DNA of 64,000 nucleotides from positions 1 to 64,000 of the forward strand of contig NZ_UUIS01000027.1 of assembly GCF_900589395.1 (NCBI RefSeq), given 5' to 3'. Position 1 is the stretch's first letter; each line of letters opens with the position of its first letter. Origin of the DNA: Pseudomonas viridiflava. GTDB lineage: Bacteria; Pseudomonadota; Gammaproteobacteria; Pseudomonadales; Pseudomonadaceae. This document shows positions 30,818-38,492 of the stretch, one piece after another. The position numbers and the translations under genes were made by a program. The notes under the pieces were generated by a model, which worked only from the letters and a program-made list of their open reading frames with translations, was not told the origin of the DNA and did not search any database.

Positions 30818-32368
30818 ATGGCCAACGTCAAACTGTTCAACAGTCACCCGGCAACCTTGCCAGCCAGCGATACGCACAATGCGGCCAAGGCCCCGGCCTA
30901 TGCCTACAGTGCCCGGCACCAGCTGGCACAACTGACCGTAACCGGCTGCCTGAACCAGACGTTCTACGCCGCTCCCGAAGCGCAGCTCGACAGCGTGCTG
31001 CAACGGGTGGGCGAGCTGGACAGCCGCTACGTGGCCAAGGCCGCTCTGTATGCCCGTCGCAAAGGCCACATGAAAGACATGCCCGCCTTGCTGCTGGCCG
31101 CCCTGGTGGCGCAGCGCTCGGCCCTGGTGCCAGTCCTGTTCGGTGAGATCATTGACAGTGGCAAGATGTTGCGCACCTTCATGCAGATTCTGCGCAGCGG
31201 CGTGACTGGGCGCAAATCGCTCGGTTCGCAGCCCAAGCGCCTGGTACAGCAGTGGTTGAACAACGCCACCGAGTACCAATTGTTACAGGCCTCGGTGGGC
31301 AACCAGCCATCGCTGGCCGATGTGCTGAAGATGGTGCATCCCAAGCCGACTGAAACCTGGCGCGAAGCGTTTTTCGCCTGGGTGATCGGCAAGCCGGTGG
31401 ATGTCCAGGCCTTGCCTGAGCTGACCCGCGCACTGTTGGCGTTTCGCAGTGGCGCCTCTACGGAGGTGCCTGGCGTACCCTTCCAGTTGCTGGGCAACGA
31501 AACCCTGAGCGCCGGGCAATGGGCGCACCTGGCCGGCACGATGGGCTGGCAGGCCCTGCGCATGAACCTCAACACCCTGGCGCGTCACGGCGCGTTTCAG
31601 GTGCCCGGTTGTACCGAGCGGGTCGCCGCCCGCCTGGCGGATCCGGCGGCAGTCGCCAAGGCACGGGTGTACCCGTACCAGTTGCTGGCGGCGTACCGCA
31701 TGACTGGCGACGATGTTCCGGCCAGCGTGCGCAACGCCTTGCAGGATGCACTGGAATTGTCACTGGGCAACGTGCCGGTATTGCCGGGCAACGTGGTGGT
31801 CTGCCCGGATGTATCGGGGTCGATGCACAACCCGGTCACCGGTTACCGGCAGGGGGCGACCTCGGCGGTGCGCTGCATCGATGTAGCCGCCCTGGTGGCA
31901 GCGGCGGTGTTGCGCAAGCAGCCCAATGCCCGGGTAATGCCGTTCGAGGTCGATGTGGTGGACATACAGCTCAATGCCCGCGACAGCGTGATGACCAATG
32001 CGCAGAAACTGGCCGCCATCGGCGGTGGCGGCACCAACTGCTCGGCACCGCTGGCGCGGCTGGCCAATGCCGGCTGCAAGGTCGACACCCTGATCCTGGT
32101 TTCGGACAACGAGTCGTGGATCGATGCACGGCGCCACGGCGCCACCGAGACGATGCGGCAATGGGAGCGCATCAAGAAGATCAACCCGCAGGCACGGCTG
32201 GTGTGCATCGATATGCAACCCGGCGCGACCACCCAGGCGGCAGACCGCGAGGACATCCTCAACGTCGGTGGCTTCAGTGATGCGGTGTTCGATGTGATTG
32301 AGCAGTTCATCAGCGGTCGCTACGGCGCCCGGCAGTGGGTACAGGCCATCGAGGCCATGGAGTTTTGA
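30818..32368 (+). CDS. rsr: TROVE-domain protein, bacterial Ro60 orthologue (RSR)
   Basis: A 516-aa ring-shaped RNA-binding protein of the Ro60 family. The TROVE HEAT-repeat domain covers about residues 20-310 and includes RVGELDSRYVAKAALYARRKGHMKDMPALLLA. A von Willebrand A domain follows, with its metal-binding MIDAS motif DVSGSM at 331-336 and a GGGGTNCSAPL loop. Bacterial Ro proteins bind Y RNAs and misfolded RNA and, with PNPase, form an RNA-degrading machine. It is first in the sigma-54-controlled rtc operon, immediately upstream of the Y-RNA array, which strongly supports the role. The vWA motif DxSxS is intact. Confidence 0.94.
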   Translation: MANVKLFNSHPATLPASDTHNAAKAPAYAYSARHQLAQLTVTGCLNQTFYAAPEAQLDSVLQRVGELDSRYVAKAALYARRKGHMKDMPALLLAALVAQRSALVPVLFGEIIDSGKMLRTFMQILRSGVTGRKSLGSQPKRLVQQWLNNATEYQLLQASVGNQPSLADVLKMVHPKPTETWREAFFAWVIGKPVDVQALPELTRALLAFRSGASTEVPGVPFQLLGNETLSAGQWAHLAGTMGWQALRMNLNTLARHGAFQVPGCTERVAARLADPAAVAKARVYPYQLLAAYRMTGDDVPASVRNALQDALELSLGNVPVLPGNVVVCPDVSGSMHNPVTGYRQGATSAVRCIDVAALVAAAVLRKQPNARVMPFEVDVVDIQLNARDSVMTNAQKLAAIGGGGTNCSAPLARLANAGCKVDTLILVSDNESWIDARRHGATETMRQWERIKKINPQARLVCIDMQPGATTQAADREDILNVGGFSDAVFDVIEQFISGRYGARQWVQAIEAMEF

Positions 32369-32412
32369 ATGACGGGCATCCGTTGGGTGCCCTGCGAAAA
32401 CTGTTTTTCACC

Positions 32413-32470
32413 GGCGCTGAATGCCGACGGGACTACATCCAAGACGTCTCGTCAGACCCTTGTCAGCGCC
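32413..32470 (+). ncRNA. Y RNA-like stem 1
   Basis: Outer stem GGCGCTGA (32413-32420) with TCAGCGCC (32463-32470); 5' bulge ATGCC (32421-32425); inner stem GACGGGAC (32426-32433) with GTCTCGTC (32446-32453) including one G-U pair; loop of 12 nt; 3' bulge AGACCCTTG. This is the same architecture as the other four stems. It probably binds the Ro protein encoded just upstream. Confidence 0.75.
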
Positions 32471-32477
32471 AGTGAAC

Positions 32478-32539
32478 GGTGCGAATGCCGGTGGCTGTAC
32501 ATCTTAATGTACTTAACCAGTCACCTCCTTTGTCGCACC
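32478..32539 (+). ncRNA. Y RNA-like stem 2
   Basis: Outer stem GGTGCGA (32478-32484) with TCGCACC (32533-32539); 5' bulge ATGCC; inner stem GGTGGCTG (32490-32497) with CAGTCACC (32518-32525), again with one G-U at the fifth pair; 3' bulge TCCTTTG. The loop has its own small hairpin, TACAT with ATGTA. A T-run (32543-32547) follows, so this stem may end a transcript or mark a processing point. Confidence 0.75.
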
Positions 32540-32577
32540 ACCTTTTTCAAGCTCGCCTTGCGAGCGATGTTTTCACC

Positions 32578-32635
32578 GGCGCTGAATGCCGACGGGACTA
32601 CATTCCAAGACGTCTCGTCAGATCCTTGTCAGCGC
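32578..32635 (+). ncRNA. Y RNA-like stem 3
   Basis: Duplicate of stem 1. Outer stem GCGCTGA (32579-32585) with TCAGCGC (32629-32635), ATGCC bulge (32586-32590), inner stem GACGGGAC (32591-32598) with GTCTCGTC (32612-32619), 3' bulge AGATCCTTG. The outermost pair of stem 1 is lost because the last base is changed. Confidence 0.75.
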
Positions 32636-32643
32636 AGATGAAC

Positions 32644-32705
32644 GGTGCGAATGCCGGTGGCTGTACATCAAAATGTGCTTAATCAGTCACCTCTGTTGTC
32701 GCACC
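32644..32705 (+). ncRNA. Y RNA-like stem 4
   Basis: Duplicate of stem 2. Outer stem GGTGCGA (32644-32650) with TCGCACC (32699-32705), ATGCC bulge, inner stem GGTGGCTG (32656-32663) with CAGTCACC (32684-32691), 3' bulge TCTGTTG. In the loop hairpin one A-U becomes G-U (ATGTGC) but pairing is kept. It is followed by CACC and a T-run at 32710-32714. Confidence 0.75.
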
Positions 32706-32724
32706 ACCCTTTTTGAATTTGCCC

Positions 32725-32838
32725 GGCGAATGCCGGTGGAACTACAGGATGCTGGGGTCGCGGGTTCAAGTCCCGCCAGCCATAAGGCTGTAGCTCAGTC
32801 GGTAGAGCGCAGCAAATGTTTCACCTCAATTTGTCGCC
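32725..32838 (+). ncRNA. Y RNA (Yrl type) with tRNA-like module
   Basis: Outer stem GGCGA (32725-32729) with TCGCC (32834-32838), ATGCC bulge (32730-32734), inner stem GGTGGAAC (32735-32742) with GTTTCACC (32818-32825) including the same G-U wobble, 3' bulge TCAATTTG. Inside the inner stem sits a tRNA-like module at 32750-32814. In Salmonella, yrlA and yrlB lie between rsr and rtcB and YrlA carries a tRNA-mimicking module; position and structure agree. The 3' end lies 46 bp before the rtcB start codon, so the RNA must be processed out of or overlap the operon mRNA. Confidence 0.85.
32750..32814 (+). ncRNA. Circularly permuted tRNA-like module in the Y RNA
   Basis: In order: anticodon-stem 3' strand TGCTG (32750-32754); variable loop GGGTC; T arm GCGGG-TTCAAGT-CCCGC (32760-32776); acceptor 3' strand CAGCC (32777-32781); tetraloop ATAA; acceptor 5' strand GGCTG (32786-32790); TA; D arm GCTC-AGTCGGTA-GAGC (32793-32808); G; anticodon-stem 5' strand CAGCA (32810-32814). 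All tertiary-contact bases of D and T loops are canonical. There is no anticodon and no free 3' end, so it cannot be charged; it mimics the tRNA elbow. Confidence 0.85.
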
Positions 32839-32884
32839 CAAGGGCCCGGAACACAGGCCGCACGATCGGCCAGAAGGAATGATC

Positions 32885-34123
32885 ATGAAAGAGCAGCAAA
32901 CCAAGAGCACCTGGCAGTTGCTGGAAGTGGCCAACGGCAAGCCCATCAAACTGTGGACCGAAGGCGTGCCGGTCGAAAACGAAGCCCGCAAGCAGTTGAT
33001 GAACACCGCGAAGATGCCGTTCATCTTCAAGCACCTGGCGGTGATGCCCGATGTGCACCTGGGCAAGGGTTCGACCATCGGCAGCGTGATCCCCACGGTC
33101 GGCGCCATCATCCCGGCCGCAGTCGGGGTCGATATCGGTTGCGGCATGATTGCCGCCCGTACCTCGCTGACCGCCAGTGACCTGCCGGACAACCTGGCCG
33201 GGCTGCGCAGCGCTATCGAAAAGGCCGTGCCGCATGGCCGTACCGTGACCCGTGGTGGCCGCGACAAAGGCTCATGGCAGGATGTCCCGCAGCAGGCCGA
33301 TAACGCCTGGGGTGCGCTGGCGCCACGTTTCAAGGCCATCACTGACAAGTACCCGAAGCTGAGCAAGACCAACAACCGCCAGCACCTGGGTACCCTGGGT
33401 GGCGGCAACCACTTCGTCGAGGTCTGCCTGGACGAAGCCAACCGGGTCTGGTTCATGCTGCACAGCGGTTCGCGCGGGGTAGGCAATGCCATCGGCAACC
33501 TGTTCATTCATATGGCCCAGGACGATATGCGTCAGCACATCGCGAATCTGCCGGACCGGGACCTGGCGTACTTCGAAGAAGGCAGCGAGCACTTCGATGA
33601 CTATGTCGAAGCGGTCGGCTGGGCCCAGGATTTTGCCCGGCAGAACCGTGAGCTGATGATGCAGGCGGTGATCAAGGCCACCCGCCAGGTCATCACCAAA
33701 CCGTTCGAGGTGGCGCTGGAAGCGGTGAACTGCCACCACAACTATGTGCAGAAAGAGCGGCATTTTGGTGAAGACGTGCTGATCACCCGCAAGGGCGCGG
33801 TGTCGGCCAAGAAGGGCGAGTTGGGTATCATTCCAGGCTCCATGGGCGCCAAGAGCTTTATCGTGCGCGGGCTGGGTAACGAAGAGGCGTTCAGCTCGTG
33901 CAGCCACGGCGCCGGGCGGACCATGAGCCGTACCCAGGCCAAGAAGCAGTTCACCGTCGAGGACCAGATTCGCGCCACCGCCCATGTGGAGTGCCGCAAG
34001 GACGCCGATGTGATCGACGAAATCCCGATGGCCTACAAGGACATCGATCAGGTCATGCATGCCCAGCGCGAACTGGTGGAAGTGCTGCACACCCTGCGTC
34101 AGGTGGTGTGCGTGAAAGGCTGA
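32885..34123 (+). CDS. rtcB: RtcB, RNA-splicing ligase
   Basis: A 412-aa GTP- and Mn2+-dependent RNA ligase that joins 2',3'-cyclic phosphate or 3'-phosphate ends to 5'-OH ends. Active-site residues are present: Asp83 and Cys86 (GVDIGCGM), His176 (GGGNHF), the CHHNY histidines 284-285 and the likely guanylated His341 (SCSHGAGR). I use the ATG at 32885, which has AGAAGG at a spacing of 7; an ATG two codons earlier overlaps that site, and the still longer frame runs into the Y RNA. It is followed by the nucleotidyltransferase and RtcA. Length matches E. coli RtcB (408 aa). Confidence 0.96.
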   Translation: MKEQQTKSTWQLLEVANGKPIKLWTEGVPVENEARKQLMNTAKMPFIFKHLAVMPDVHLGKGSTIGSVIPTVGAIIPAAVGVDIGCGMIAARTSLTASDLPDNLAGLRSAIEKAVPHGRTVTRGGRDKGSWQDVPQQADNAWGALAPRFKAITDKYPKLSKTNNRQHLGTLGGGNHFVEVCLDEANRVWFMLHSGSRGVGNAIGNLFIHMAQDDMRQHIANLPDRDLAYFEEGSEHFDDYVEAVGWAQDFARQNRELMMQAVIKATRQVITKPFEVALEAVNCHHNYVQKERHFGEDVLITRKGAVSAKKGELGIIPGSMGAKSFIVRGLGNEEAFSSCSHGAGRTMSRTQAKKQFTVEDQIRATAHVECRKDADVIDEIPMAYKDIDQVMHAQRELVEVLHTLRQVVCVKG

Positions 34124-34141
34124 ACAGACAGGAGAAGGACC

Positions 34142-34930
34142 ATGGACCGCACAGAGGTTCATCCACTGAGCAGCACCATGCGCGAGCGGGTGCTGCAAGA
34201 GCTGCAACGCATAGAGCGTGAACATAACGTCACGGTGTTGTATGCCTGCGAGTCGGGCAGCCGCGCCTGGGGCTTTGCCTCGACCGACAGCGACTACGAC
34301 GTGCGCTTTGTCTATGTCGAAAAGCCCGACTGGTTCGTGCAGGTCGACACGCCGCGCGATGTGATCGAGCGGCCGCTGGACGACGAGCTGGATGTCAGCG
34401 GCTGGGAACTGCGCAAGACCCTGGGGTTATTGCGCAAGTCCAACCCGACGCTGCTGGAGTGGCTGGACTCGCCCCTGGTGTACCGCCAGGAAGTGGCCGC
34501 CACGGCCGGGCTGCGTGCCCTGGCCGAGACGTTCTACAGCCCGCCGGCAGCGCGTAACCATTACCTGTCGATGGCGCGCAAGAATTTTCGCGGTTACCTG
34601 CAAGGCGACACGGTGCGGTTCAAGAAGTACTTCTATGTGCTGCGTCCCTTGCTGGCGGTGCGCTGGATCGACCAGGACCGGGGCCGTCCGCCGATGACCT
34701 TCGAGGCCTTGTTGGGCACGCTGGACGACCCGCTGTTGCTGGCAGAAATCAACGAGCTGCTGGCGCTCAAGCGCAATGCCGACGAAGCCAGCTACGGCCC
34801 GCGTCGCCCGCAACTGCATGCGTTCATCAACGCTGAGTTGCAACGCGAGGTCCCGGCGCTGCCACGCACACGCCAGGACAGCGGGCTGCTGGACATGTAC
34901 CTGCGCGACACCGTGGCGCGGTATGCCTGA
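34142..34930 (+). CDS. Predicted nucleotidyltransferase (YcgL/COG3541-like) in the rtc operon
   Basis: A 262-aa protein with a polymerase-beta-like nucleotidyltransferase fold. The metal-binding signature is clear: GSRAWGFASTDSDYDVRFVY (about residues 39-58), with the Gly-Ser loop and Asp-X-Asp. The helical C-terminal part (about 120-250, ARNHYLSMARKNFRGYL, RFKKYFYVLRPLLAVRWI) fits the DUF4037/YcgL-like group. It starts 18 bp after rtcB and lies before rtcA, so it is part of the RNA-repair operon. It could add nucleotides to repaired or damaged RNA ends. That role is inferred from position; the family is otherwise poorly characterised. Confidence 0.82.
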   Translation: MDRTEVHPLSSTMRERVLQELQRIEREHNVTVLYACESGSRAWGFASTDSDYDVRFVYVEKPDWFVQVDTPRDVIERPLDDELDVSGWELRKTLGLLRKSNPTLLEWLDSPLVYRQEVAATAGLRALAETFYSPPAARNHYLSMARKNFRGYLQGDTVRFKKYFYVLRPLLAVRWIDQDRGRPPMTFEALLGTLDDPLLLAEINELLALKRNADEASYGPRRPQLHAFINAELQREVPALPRTRQDSGLLDMYLRDTVARYA

Positions 34931-34988
34931 ACGGCTGACACCGGACTGATGCGCTTATCGGCAAACCTATTCGATTCCAAGGAACACC

Positions 34989-36014
34989 ATGAAAAAGGAC
35001 GTTATTGAACTGGACGGCAGCATCGGCGGCGGGCAGGTGCTGCGCAGTGCCTTGAGCCTGTCAATGATCACCGGCCAGCCGCTGCGCATTGACAACATCC
35101 GCGCCCGGCGCGTGCGGCCCGGCCTGTTGCGCCAGCACCTGACCGCCGTACTGGCCGCCGCCGAAGTGTGCGGCGCCACGGTCGAGGGCGCACAGATGCA
35201 TTCGCAGCAGCTGTATTTCGAGCCCGGCACGATTCGCGGTGGCGACTACCGCTTCAGCATCGGCACTGCCGGCAGTTGCAGCCTGGTGTTGCAGACGCTG
35301 TTGCCGGCCTTGCTGCATGCCCCGCAAGCGAGTCGCGTGCACATCAGCGGTGGCACGCACAACCCGCTGGCACCGCCGGCCGATTTCCTGCAGCGCGGGT
35401 TCTTGCCTCTGCTGCAGCGCATGGGCGCCCGGGTTGAATTGCAACTGCTGCGCCATGGCTTCGTGCCGGCCGGCGGCGGCGAGTTGCTGGCCTTTGTCCA
35501 GCCCTCGACCTTGCAACCCTTGCACCTGTGCGAGCGCGGTGCGCTGTTGAGCCGGCGTGCCACGGCAGTCATCGCCGGGGTGCCGGGGCATGTGGCCGAG
35601 CGTGAGTTGAGCCGTCTCGCCAAGCGCTTGAACCTGGCACCTGAAGCGTTGCACTGGCAGGTCCTCGACCCTGAGCACGGCCCCGGCAACGTGCTGATGC
35701 TTGAAGTGGTCTGCGAACACCTGAGCGAGCTGTTTTTCGCCTTCGGCCAGTCCGGGCTGCGCGCCGAGAAGGTGGCCGATTACCTGGTCGATGCCGCCCG
35801 GCCGTGGCTGGGCAGCGAGGCGGCGGTGGCCGAGCACCTGGCCGACCAGCTGTTGTTGCCCATGGCCCTGGCCGGCGCCGGCAGCTTTACCACCACGCAC
35901 GTCAGTGAGCACCTGCGCAGCAACATCAGCGTGATCGAGCGCTTCTTGCCGGTGTTGATCGATTGCCAGCAGCAAGGGGAAAACCTGTGCAAGGTCGAGA
36001 TTGAAACCTGTTGA
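34989..36014 (+). CDS. rtcA: RtcA, RNA 3'-terminal phosphate cyclase
   Basis: A 341-aa ATP-dependent cyclase that converts RNA 3'-phosphates to 2',3'-cyclic phosphates. It begins with IELDGSIGGGQVLRSALSLSMITG, the family signature, and contains RGFLPLLQRMG, and the insert domain in the middle. The adenylated histidine corresponds to His308 in THVSEHLRSNI. It is the last gene of the rtc operon, 58 bp after the nucleotidyltransferase. Length is normal (E. coli RtcA 338 aa). RtcB and RtcA together give ligation-ready cyclic ends and their joining. Confidence 0.95.
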   Translation: MKKDVIELDGSIGGGQVLRSALSLSMITGQPLRIDNIRARRVRPGLLRQHLTAVLAAAEVCGATVEGAQMHSQQLYFEPGTIRGGDYRFSIGTAGSCSLVLQTLLPALLHAPQASRVHISGGTHNPLAPPADFLQRGFLPLLQRMGARVELQLLRHGFVPAGGGELLAFVQPSTLQPLHLCERGALLSRRATAVIAGVPGHVAERELSRLAKRLNLAPEALHWQVLDPEHGPGNVLMLEVVCEHLSELFFAFGQSGLRAEKVADYLVDAARPWLGSEAAVAEHLADQLLLPMALAGAGSFTTTHVSEHLRSNISVIERFLPVLIDCQQQGENLCKVEIETC

Positions 36015-36033
36015 GACGCGGTGTGACGACGTA

Positions 36034-36056
36034 TTGTGAATAAAAAATATTCACAA
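36034..36056. promoter_or_regulatory. Perfect AT-rich inverted repeat upstream of the TonB receptor
   Basis: TTGTGAATA (36034-36042) and TATTCACAA (36048-36056) form perfect 9-bp arms around AAAAA. It lies 20 bp after rtcA and about 130 bp before the receptor start. It has no U-run and little GC, so an operator is more likely than a terminator. It is not an obvious Fur box. The AraC regulator downstream of the receptor is one candidate binder. Confidence 0.5.
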
Positions 36057-36185
36057 ATGACATTCAATCCTATCTAATGTCGCCGCGCCTTGACGCTGCC
36101 GACTGTCCTGAGATGCACAGGGACCGCTTCTGGTACGGGCACGTCCAGCCACGCCCGTCCAGTCTCTGCCCATCAAGGAATCGTC

Positions 36186-38327
36186 ATGCGGCCTCTTTCC
36201 CGCCCGTTCTTCATCGCTGTCCGGGGCACGGCCCTGGGCCTGCTGGTCACCAGCCCGGCCGTGCTGGCCGACACCCCCGGCACGCCTGCCGGCAGCGCCG
36301 TGCAATTGCCGGACATCAATGTCGAATCCAGCCGCGAGCAGACCTCGGTCACGGCGCCGTTCACCGGCTACAAGGCTGCGCGGGCGCAGAGTGCGACCAA
36401 GACCAACACCGCCATCAATGAAACCCCGCAATCGATCACCGTGATCGGCAGCGAACAACTGCGTGACCAGAATGTCCAGTCGCTGGCCGAAAGCCTGCGC
36501 TACACCGCCGGTGTCAATGCCGGCCAGCGCGGCCGGCGCGGGCTGGATGACTTCATCGTGCGCGGTTTCGTGCAGAGCGCCTACAAGTTCGTCGATGGCA
36601 TGCGCATGGACTCGGACATGTGGATCCAGAGCGATCCGTTTGCCTTCGAGCGCATTGAAGTGCTCAAGGGCCCGGCGTCGATCCTCTATGGCCAGATTGC
36701 CCCGGGCGGTGTCATCAACCAGGTCAGCAAGCGACCCACCGACGAACCCTTGGCCGAGGTCGGCATGGGCCTGGGCAACTATGGCCAGCGCAAGTACACC
36801 GCCGATTTGTCCGACCGTCTCAATGCTGACGGCAGCCTGCGTTATCGGCTAGTGGCGCTGTATTCCCAAAGCGATGACATCGTCGATTACGTCGACCGCG
36901 ACCGTACCTATCTCGCGCCTTCGCTGACCTGGGACATCAGTGACGACACAAGCCTGACCCTGCTGGCCAGCTATCAGAAAAGTCACTATGTGCCCATTCG
37001 GGGCCTGCCGGCCGAAGGCACGGTGCTGGGCAACCCCAACGGCAGCATTGCCCGCGACCGCTTCGTCGGCGTGCCGGGCATCGACAACTACACCACTGAA
37101 CAGCAGATGCTGGGCTACGAGCTGGAGCACCGCTTCGCGCCCAACATCACCTTGCGCCAGAAACTGCGCTACAACGACTACGACCTGGACGGCGCCTTCT
37201 CCAGCCCGACCTCGCTGGCCGCCAACAAGCGCAGCTACAACCGGCAAGTGCAGTGGCGCGACGTGCAGGGCCAGGTGTTCACCATGGATAACCAGTTGAA
37301 CGTGCAGTTCGACACCGGTCCCTTCGGCCACGATGTGCTGGTGGGCCTGGACTGGTTCGACTTCCACACCGACGACACCCGTCACACCTCGACCCTGGCG
37401 GCCATCGACCTGTACAACCCGTCCTACAGCGTGGTGCCGGGGCCCAAGACCTTCCAGGCCAGCACCAGCGGCAGCGAAGACATGCTGCAGCGTGGCCTGT
37501 ACCTGCAAGACCAGATTACCTTCGGCGATGGCTGGAACCTGTTGCTGGGCCTGCGCCACGACGACTCGGAACTCAAGTCGCATCGCGGCAGCACCCGCAC
37601 CACCACCAACGAAAATGCCACCACCGGTCGCGTCGGCCTGCTGTACGCCTTCGACAATGGCTGGTCGCCGTACATCAGCTACAGCGAGTCGTTCGTGCCG
37701 GTGACCGGCAGCGACATCAGCGGCAAGGCCTTCGAGCCGGAAACCGGCGAGCAGACCGAGATCGGCCTCAAGTACGAGTCGCCCGGCAAGGCGCTGGACG
37801 TGACCTTTGCGCTGTACGACCTCAAGCGCCAGAACGTCACCACCACCGACCCGAGCAACAGCGGCTTCAGCGTGCAGGTCGGCGAGCAACGCCACCAGGG
37901 CGCGGAAATCGAACTGCATGGTCGGCTCACCGAGCAGCTTGATCTGGTGGCCACCTACAGTTACATCGACGCCGAAGTTACCAAGAGCAATGACGGTTTC
38001 CAGGGCAACCGGCCGATCCAGGTGCCCGAGCACATGGCCAATGCCTGGCTGCGCTATGACCTCTCCAGCCTGCTGCCGGGCCTGGGCCTGGGCGCCGGGG
38101 TGCGCTACATCGGCGAACAGGCAGGCGATCAGGCCAACACCTTCGACTCGCCCGACTACACGCTCTACGACATGATGGTCGACTACAAGACCGGCCCGTG
38201 GCGCTTTGCGGTCAACGGCAGCAACCTGACCAACAAGGACTACATCGCCAGCTGCGCCAGCACCTCGGCCTGCTTCCCGGGTGATCCGCGGATGCTGATG
38301 TTCAGCGCCAACTATAAATTCAAATAA
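36186..38327 (+). CDS. TonB-dependent siderophore receptor
   Basis: A 713-aa outer-membrane receptor. A signal peptide (about 1-28) precedes a plug domain with TPQSITVIGSEQLRDQNVQSLAESLRYTAGVN, FIVRGF, and IEVLKGPASILYGQIAPGGVINQVSKRP, the pattern of ferrichrome/ferric-siderophore receptors. The 22-strand barrel follows and the protein ends with the C-terminal aromatic FSANYKFK. A possible TonB box is near VQLPDINVES. The ATG at 36186 has AAGGAATCGTC upstream; the longer frame adds 32 residues without signal character. No signalling domain for a sigma factor is seen. An AraC regulator follows and may control it. Confidence 0.92.
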   Translation: MRPLSRPFFIAVRGTALGLLVTSPAVLADTPGTPAGSAVQLPDINVESSREQTSVTAPFTGYKAARAQSATKTNTAINETPQSITVIGSEQLRDQNVQSLAESLRYTAGVNAGQRGRRGLDDFIVRGFVQSAYKFVDGMRMDSDMWIQSDPFAFERIEVLKGPASILYGQIAPGGVINQVSKRPTDEPLAEVGMGLGNYGQRKYTADLSDRLNADGSLRYRLVALYSQSDDIVDYVDRDRTYLAPSLTWDISDDTSLTLLASYQKSHYVPIRGLPAEGTVLGNPNGSIARDRFVGVPGIDNYTTEQQMLGYELEHRFAPNITLRQKLRYNDYDLDGAFSSPTSLAANKRSYNRQVQWRDVQGQVFTMDNQLNVQFDTGPFGHDVLVGLDWFDFHTDDTRHTSTLAAIDLYNPSYSVVPGPKTFQASTSGSEDMLQRGLYLQDQITFGDGWNLLLGLRHDDSELKSHRGSTRTTTNENATTGRVGLLYAFDNGWSPYISYSESFVPVTGSDISGKAFEPETGEQTEIGLKYESPGKALDVTFALYDLKRQNVTTTDPSNSGFSVQVGEQRHQGAEIELHGRLTEQLDLVATYSYIDAEVTKSNDGFQGNRPIQVPEHMANAWLRYDLSSLLPGLGLGAGVRYIGEQAGDQANTFDSPDYTLYDMMVDYKTGPWRFAVNGSNLTNKDYIASCASTSACFPGDPRMLMFSANYKFK

Positions 38328-38492
38328 ATTCGGCATCGCGGCACTTGCGCCACCTGGCCGGGCTGGCGCTGTACACGGTGGTGTTGACGGGGCCGGCGCC
38401 GCAAGCCGGGCAGGGGGCGGCCTGTGCCAGCGCCCCAAACAGGGTATTTCAGCGCTTGGGCTGGCGACCCTGGCGCAGCTATCCTTGCGGGC

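Larger units (their letters stand above)
32405..32714 (+). repeat. Direct duplication of a double Y-stem unit
   Basis: The segment from 32405 to about 32547 is repeated from 32570 to about 32714, an offset of 165-166 bp, with small substitutions such as CATCTTAATGTAC to CATCAAAATGTGC. Each copy contains two Y-type stems and ends in CACCACC plus a run of five Ts. Between the copies lies a small hairpin, GCTCGC-CTT-GCGAGC (32551-32565). Confidence 0.9.

Noticed and set aside
32756..32813. An ordinary tRNA gene
   Set aside because: T arm comes before the D arm and there is no anticodon loop; only a permuted tRNA mimic fits.
32369..32882. Short open frames (60-98 codons) across the rsr-rtcB gap, for example starting MTGIRWVPCENCF
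   Set aside because: They repeat because the RNA units are duplicated, lack ribosome-binding sites, and differ by changes that preserve RNA pairing rather than codons.
32816..32884. Upstream extension of rtcB to the first in-frame ATG
   Set aside because: The extension is the 3' strand of the Y RNA; the start at 32885 has a proper ribosome-binding site and matches family length.
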